Shown here: in pieces, positions 4,686 through 7,189 of the stretch | Layout of the letters: each line of letters opens with the position of its first letter | Position numbering within the stretch: the stretch's first letter is position 1 | From: an uncultured Campylobacter sp. | GTDB taxonomy: Bacteria; Campylobacterota; Campylobacteria; Campylobacterales; Campylobacteraceae | Length of the DNA: 7,189 nt | Assembly: GCF_938031315.1 (NCBI RefSeq) | Contig: NZ_CALHHT010000442.1 | Span: 1-7,189, forward strand | Direction of reading: 5' to 3' | Made by a program: the position numbers and the translations under genes | The notes under the pieces: model-generated | Told to the model about the DNA's origin: nothing | Seen by the model: only the letters and a program-made list of their open reading frames with translations | Databases searched by the model: none

Positions 4686-4702
4686 GGTAACAAAATGGTA
4701 AC
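4686..4702 (+). repeat. GGTAAC direct repeat at the murA -35 position
   Basis: GGTAAC occurs at 4686-4691 and 4697-4702, 11 bases apart, about one helical turn. The second copy ends 17 bases before the TATAAT at 4720. The layout resembles tandem half-sites for a response regulator, but no protein is identified. Confidence 0.4.
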
Positions 4703-4719
4703 TTTAAAGCTAAATTCTG

Positions 4720-4725
4720 TATAAT
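4720..4725 (+). promoter_or_regulatory. murA promoter -10 box
   Basis: A perfect TATAAT preceded directly by TG and followed by T, giving a predicted start near 4732 and a leader of about 20 bases. No canonical -35 is seen. This promoter probably drives murA and moeA together. Confidence 0.7.
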
Positions 4726-4750
4726 TATTTAAATTTTACACGGAGAAATC

Positions 4751-6019
4751 ATGCATTATCTACGAATTAACGGAGGCAAAAAACTAAGCGGCAGCGTCAA
4801 AATAAGCGGCGCAAAAAACGCAGCATTGCCGCTCATAGCTCTATCCATCCTTTCAAAAAACGAAGTCGTAATTAAAAATTTACCCGCAGTTTCCGATATC
4901 CACACGCTAATTCAGCTGCTTTCAAATTTAGGCGCAAAGTGCGAGTTCCTTGACGCCAATACCGTCAAAATCGATACGCGCGAGGTAAACTCGACCAAGG
5001 CGATCTACGACATAGTGCGCAAAATGCGCGCTTCGATCTTGGTGCTAGGGCCGCTTTTAGCGCGGTTTAGACACTGCGAGGTAAGCCTTCCGGGGGGTTG
5101 CGCGATCGGCGCAAGACCGATCGATCTACACCTTAGCGCGCTTGAAAAGATGGGCGCGGAGGTTAAGATCGAGCAGGGTTACGTCGTTTGCACAGCAAAA
5201 AAGGGGCTTAAGGGCGCGACTATAAATTTTGACAAAATTACCGTCACCGGCACCGAAAATATCGTAATGGCGGCTGCCTTAGCAAGCGGTACCACGCATA
5301 TCATAAACGCGGCAAAAGAGCCCGAAGTAATCGCCGTTTGCAAAGCATTAAAAAGCGCAGGTATCGACATAGAGGGCATCGGCACGAACGAAATCCTCAT
5401 TAAAGGAAGCGGCGGCGAGCTTTTAAGCTTGGATGAAATTTCGATTATTCCCGATCGCATCGAGGCGGGCACCTATCTGTGCGCAGGCGCGATCACGGGC
5501 TCCCGCATCACGATCACGCACGCTTGCGCGGCTCATCTTGGGGCGGTGCTTGCAAAATTTGAAGATATGGGCTTTAAATTTGAAATTTCAAACGGCGGCG
5601 ACGAGATAACGATCTTGCCCGCTTCAAAGATCAAACCCGTAGAGATCATCACGAGCGAATATCCGGGCTTTCCTACCGATATGCAGGCGCAGTTTATGGC
5701 GCTTGCGTGCATCTCCTCGGGCGTCAGTACCATCGACGAGAGGCTTTTTGAAAATCGCTTCATGCACGTAAGCGAACTTTCAAGAATGGGCGCAGATATC
5801 CGCCTAAACGGCCACATCGCGACGATCAGCGGCGGCAAGCTAAACGGTGCGGACGTGATGGCTACCGATCTGCGCGCCAGCTCGGCGCTCGTTTTAGCCG
5901 CTCTTGCGGCGCGCGGCGAGAGCAAAATACATAGAATTTACCACTTAGATCGCGGCTACGAAAAGCTCGAGGAAAAGCTTAGCGCGCTCGGCGCTAGCAT
6001 AGAAAGGCTTGAAGAATGA
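4751..6019 (+). CDS. murA: UDP-N-acetylglucosamine 1-carboxyvinyltransferase MurA
   Basis: A 422-residue cytoplasmic enzyme of normal family length. It transfers enolpyruvate from phosphoenolpyruvate to UDP-N-acetylglucosamine, the first committed step of peptidoglycan synthesis. Visible signatures: Lys22-Asn23 in SGAKNAALPL, which bind substrate; the loop PGGCAIGARPIDLHL with catalytic Cys117, equivalent to E. coli Cys115 (the fosfomycin target, present rather than replaced by Asp); Asp310 in PGFPTDMQAQF, the catalytic base; DLRASSAL (373-380); and Arg401 in the C-terminal RGYE. GGAG (4742-4745) lies five bases before the ATG. A strong promoter sits just upstream. The stop overlaps the moeA start by four bases (ATGA), so the two are translationally linked. 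Identification is secure. Confidence 0.97.
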   Translation: MHYLRINGGKKLSGSVKISGAKNAALPLIALSILSKNEVVIKNLPAVSDIHTLIQLLSNLGAKCEFLDANTVKIDTREVNSTKAIYDIVRKMRASILVLGPLLARFRHCEVSLPGGCAIGARPIDLHLSALEKMGAEVKIEQGYVVCTAKKGLKGATINFDKITVTGTENIVMAAALASGTTHIINAAKEPEVIAVCKALKSAGIDIEGIGTNEILIKGSGGELLSLDEISIIPDRIEAGTYLCAGAITGSRITITHACAAHLGAVLAKFEDMGFKFEISNGGDEITILPASKIKPVEIITSEYPGFPTDMQAQFMALACISSGVSTIDERLFENRFMHVSELSRMGADIRLNGHIATISGGKLNGADVMATDLRASSALVLAALAARGESKIHRIYHLDRGYEKLEEKLSALGASIERLEE

Positions 6020-7189
6020 TAGATATTTCAAATGCGATAGAACTTGCTTTAGGGCGCGTCCTGCCTCTTCGCGGCACTGAAATTTTAACGCTAGAGGAGG
6101 CTTTGGGGCGGGTTTTGAGTGAGGATATTACGGCGCGTAAAGATATGCCCGGCTTCGATAACTCCGCGCTGGACGGATATGCCTACAACAGCGCCGCCGT
6201 GGATAAAATTTTAAAGATAAAAGAGCCTACGATCTTCGCCGGCGATAAAAATTTTTACGAAATTTCAGAGCTACAGGCTCAAAAGATCATGACCGGCGCG
6301 CCGATGCCAGCAGGCGCAGACGGCATTGTTAGGCTGGAGGACGTAGAGCCTAAAAACGGCGAGCTGCGACTTCCACAAGATATCAAAATCGGCGACGGCT
6401 TCCGCAAAAAGGGCGAGGAGGTGCGCGCGAGCGAAATTTTACTCCACGCATCGGAGGTGCTTACACCCGCAAAGATCATGCTTTTAGCCGCGCAGGGAAT
6501 CTATGAAATAAGCGTCTTTACCCTGCCGAAAATCGCTCTGTTTTCCACGGGCGACGAGCTTAAAGAGCCTTGGCAGAGCGCGGACGAGCGCGAAATTTAC
6601 AACGCCAATGCAAGCGGAATTCGCGCGCTATTACGCAAGGCCGGCTTTGCAAGCGAATATTTAGGCATAATCCGCGATGAAAAATCCGCCGTGATAGAGG
6701 CGCTAAGATCGGCTTGCGAGAAATTTGACGTCGTAATCTCAAGCGGCGGAGCTAGCGCCGGAGAGGCCGATTTTATGCAAAAAGCGCTCGAGGATCTGGG
6801 CTTTTCGATGGTTTTTGATCACATCAACGTAAAGCCCGGCAGGCCTACGAAGTGCTATGAAAAGGACGGTAAATTCGTCTTTGCGATGGCAGGCAATCCT
6901 TTGGCGGCGTTCATTCAGACCCGTGTGCTATTTTTGCCGATTTTGCGAAAAATTTCAGGCGAAGGCGGCGAATGCCTACATCCCGAGCCGATACTCGCCG
7001 AAGCAAAGAGCTCGATCAAATCCAGACCTTCCCGCATCGATATAACTCTAGGCATCTACAAAGACGGCGGTTTTACGCCCGTGCAGACGCAATCGGGAAT
7101 GATAAAGCCGCTCTCGCTTTGCACCCATTATTTCGTATCGTCCGCTTCGGGCGAGACGGTGGAAAAGGGAGAAATTATAAAAATTTATG
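6016..7189 (+). CDS. moeA: Molybdopterin molybdenumtransferase MoeA (3' end off window)
   Basis: The frame starts with ATG 6016-6018 inside the murA stop and is open to the window edge, giving 391 residues plus one base. Campylobacter MoeA is around 390 residues, so only a few are likely missing. MoeA inserts molybdate into adenylylated molybdopterin to give the active cofactor. Motifs in order: MPGFDNSALDGYA (44-56), MTGAPMPAGADGIVRLED (92-109), STGDEL (177-182), IYNANASG (194-201), ISSGGASAGEADF (241-253), INVKPGRP (270-277) and MAGNPLAAF (291-299, in place of the common LPGNP). The C-terminal domain IV is nearly complete. AAAGG (6003-6007) lies eight bases before the start, within murA. 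Co-transcription with murA is almost certain. Cofactor from this pathway serves formate dehydrogenase, nitrate reductase and similar enzymes elsewhere in the genome. Confidence 0.95.
   Translation, partial: MIDISNAIELALGRVLPLRGTEILTLEEALGRVLSEDITARKDMPGFDNSALDGYAYNSAAVDKILKIKEPTIFAGDKNFYEISELQAQKIMTGAPMPAGADGIVRLEDVEPKNGELRLPQDIKIGDGFRKKGEEVRASEILLHASEVLTPAKIMLLAAQGIYEISVFTLPKIALFSTGDELKEPWQSADEREIYNANASGIRALLRKAGFASEYLGIIRDEKSAVIEALRSACEKFDVVISSGGASAGEADFMQKALEDLGFSMVFDHINVKPGRPTKCYEKDGKFVFAMAGNPLAAFIQTRVLFLPILRKISGEGGECLHPEPILAEAKSSIKSRPSRIDITLGIYKDGGFTPVQTQSGMIKPLSLCTHYFVSSASGETVEKGEIIKIY

Noticed and set aside
7141..7189. moeA as a broken gene
   Set aside because: The missing stop is explained by the window edge. 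The frame has no interruption and the length already matches the family almost fully.

Overview
The window looks like chromosomal DNA from a Campylobacter of the more GC-rich, largely oral group (C. gracilis, C. rectus, C. showae or C. curvus type). This is an inference. It rests on the gene content (a XerH-type recombinase, a three-domain desulforubrerythrin, and a murA-moeA pair), on extended -10 promoters without a clear -35, and on the very frequent AAATTT/AAATTTTAAAATTT words in both genes and gaps. From memory, C. jejuni has moeA, murA and xerH/xerD close together (cj0857c, cj0858c, cj0863c), so this may be a rearranged version of the same neighbourhood. All the genes look like housekeeping genes. 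I see no insertion sequence, prophage, CRISPR array or tRNA.

Layout. 1-126 (+) is the 3' end of a tyrosine recombinase (XerH-like). 127-1089 is a gap of about 960 bases with no convincing protein gene but several inverted repeats. One of them is a 22-nt arm pair that, with a terminator-like hairpin and an upstream extended -10, reads as a possible minus-strand small RNA. 1090-1734 (-) is rrc, a desulforubrerythrin, with its own promoter. 1753-2143 is AT-rich and apparently non-coding. 2144-2818 (-) is a SixA-type histidine phosphatase with an unusual central insertion, and 2863-3420 (-) is a rhomboid protease just upstream of it, probably in the same transcript. 3421-3988 is another apparently non-coding gap with notable hairpins. 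3989-4624 (-) is an NlpC/P60 lipoprotein. 4625-4750 is a short divergent promoter region. 4751-6019 (+) is murA. 6016-7189 (+) is moeA, overlapping murA by four bases and still open at the window edge.

The genes do not form one pathway. The coherent units are murA-moeA (peptidoglycan precursor and molybdenum cofactor synthesis, probably translationally coupled) and rhomboid-sixA. MurA and the divergently transcribed NlpC/P60 lipoprotein both concern the cell wall. The least explained part is the xerH-rrc gap, especially 606-797. Nothing protein-coding here looks like a new system. The small-RNA candidate is the best lead, and it is unproven.
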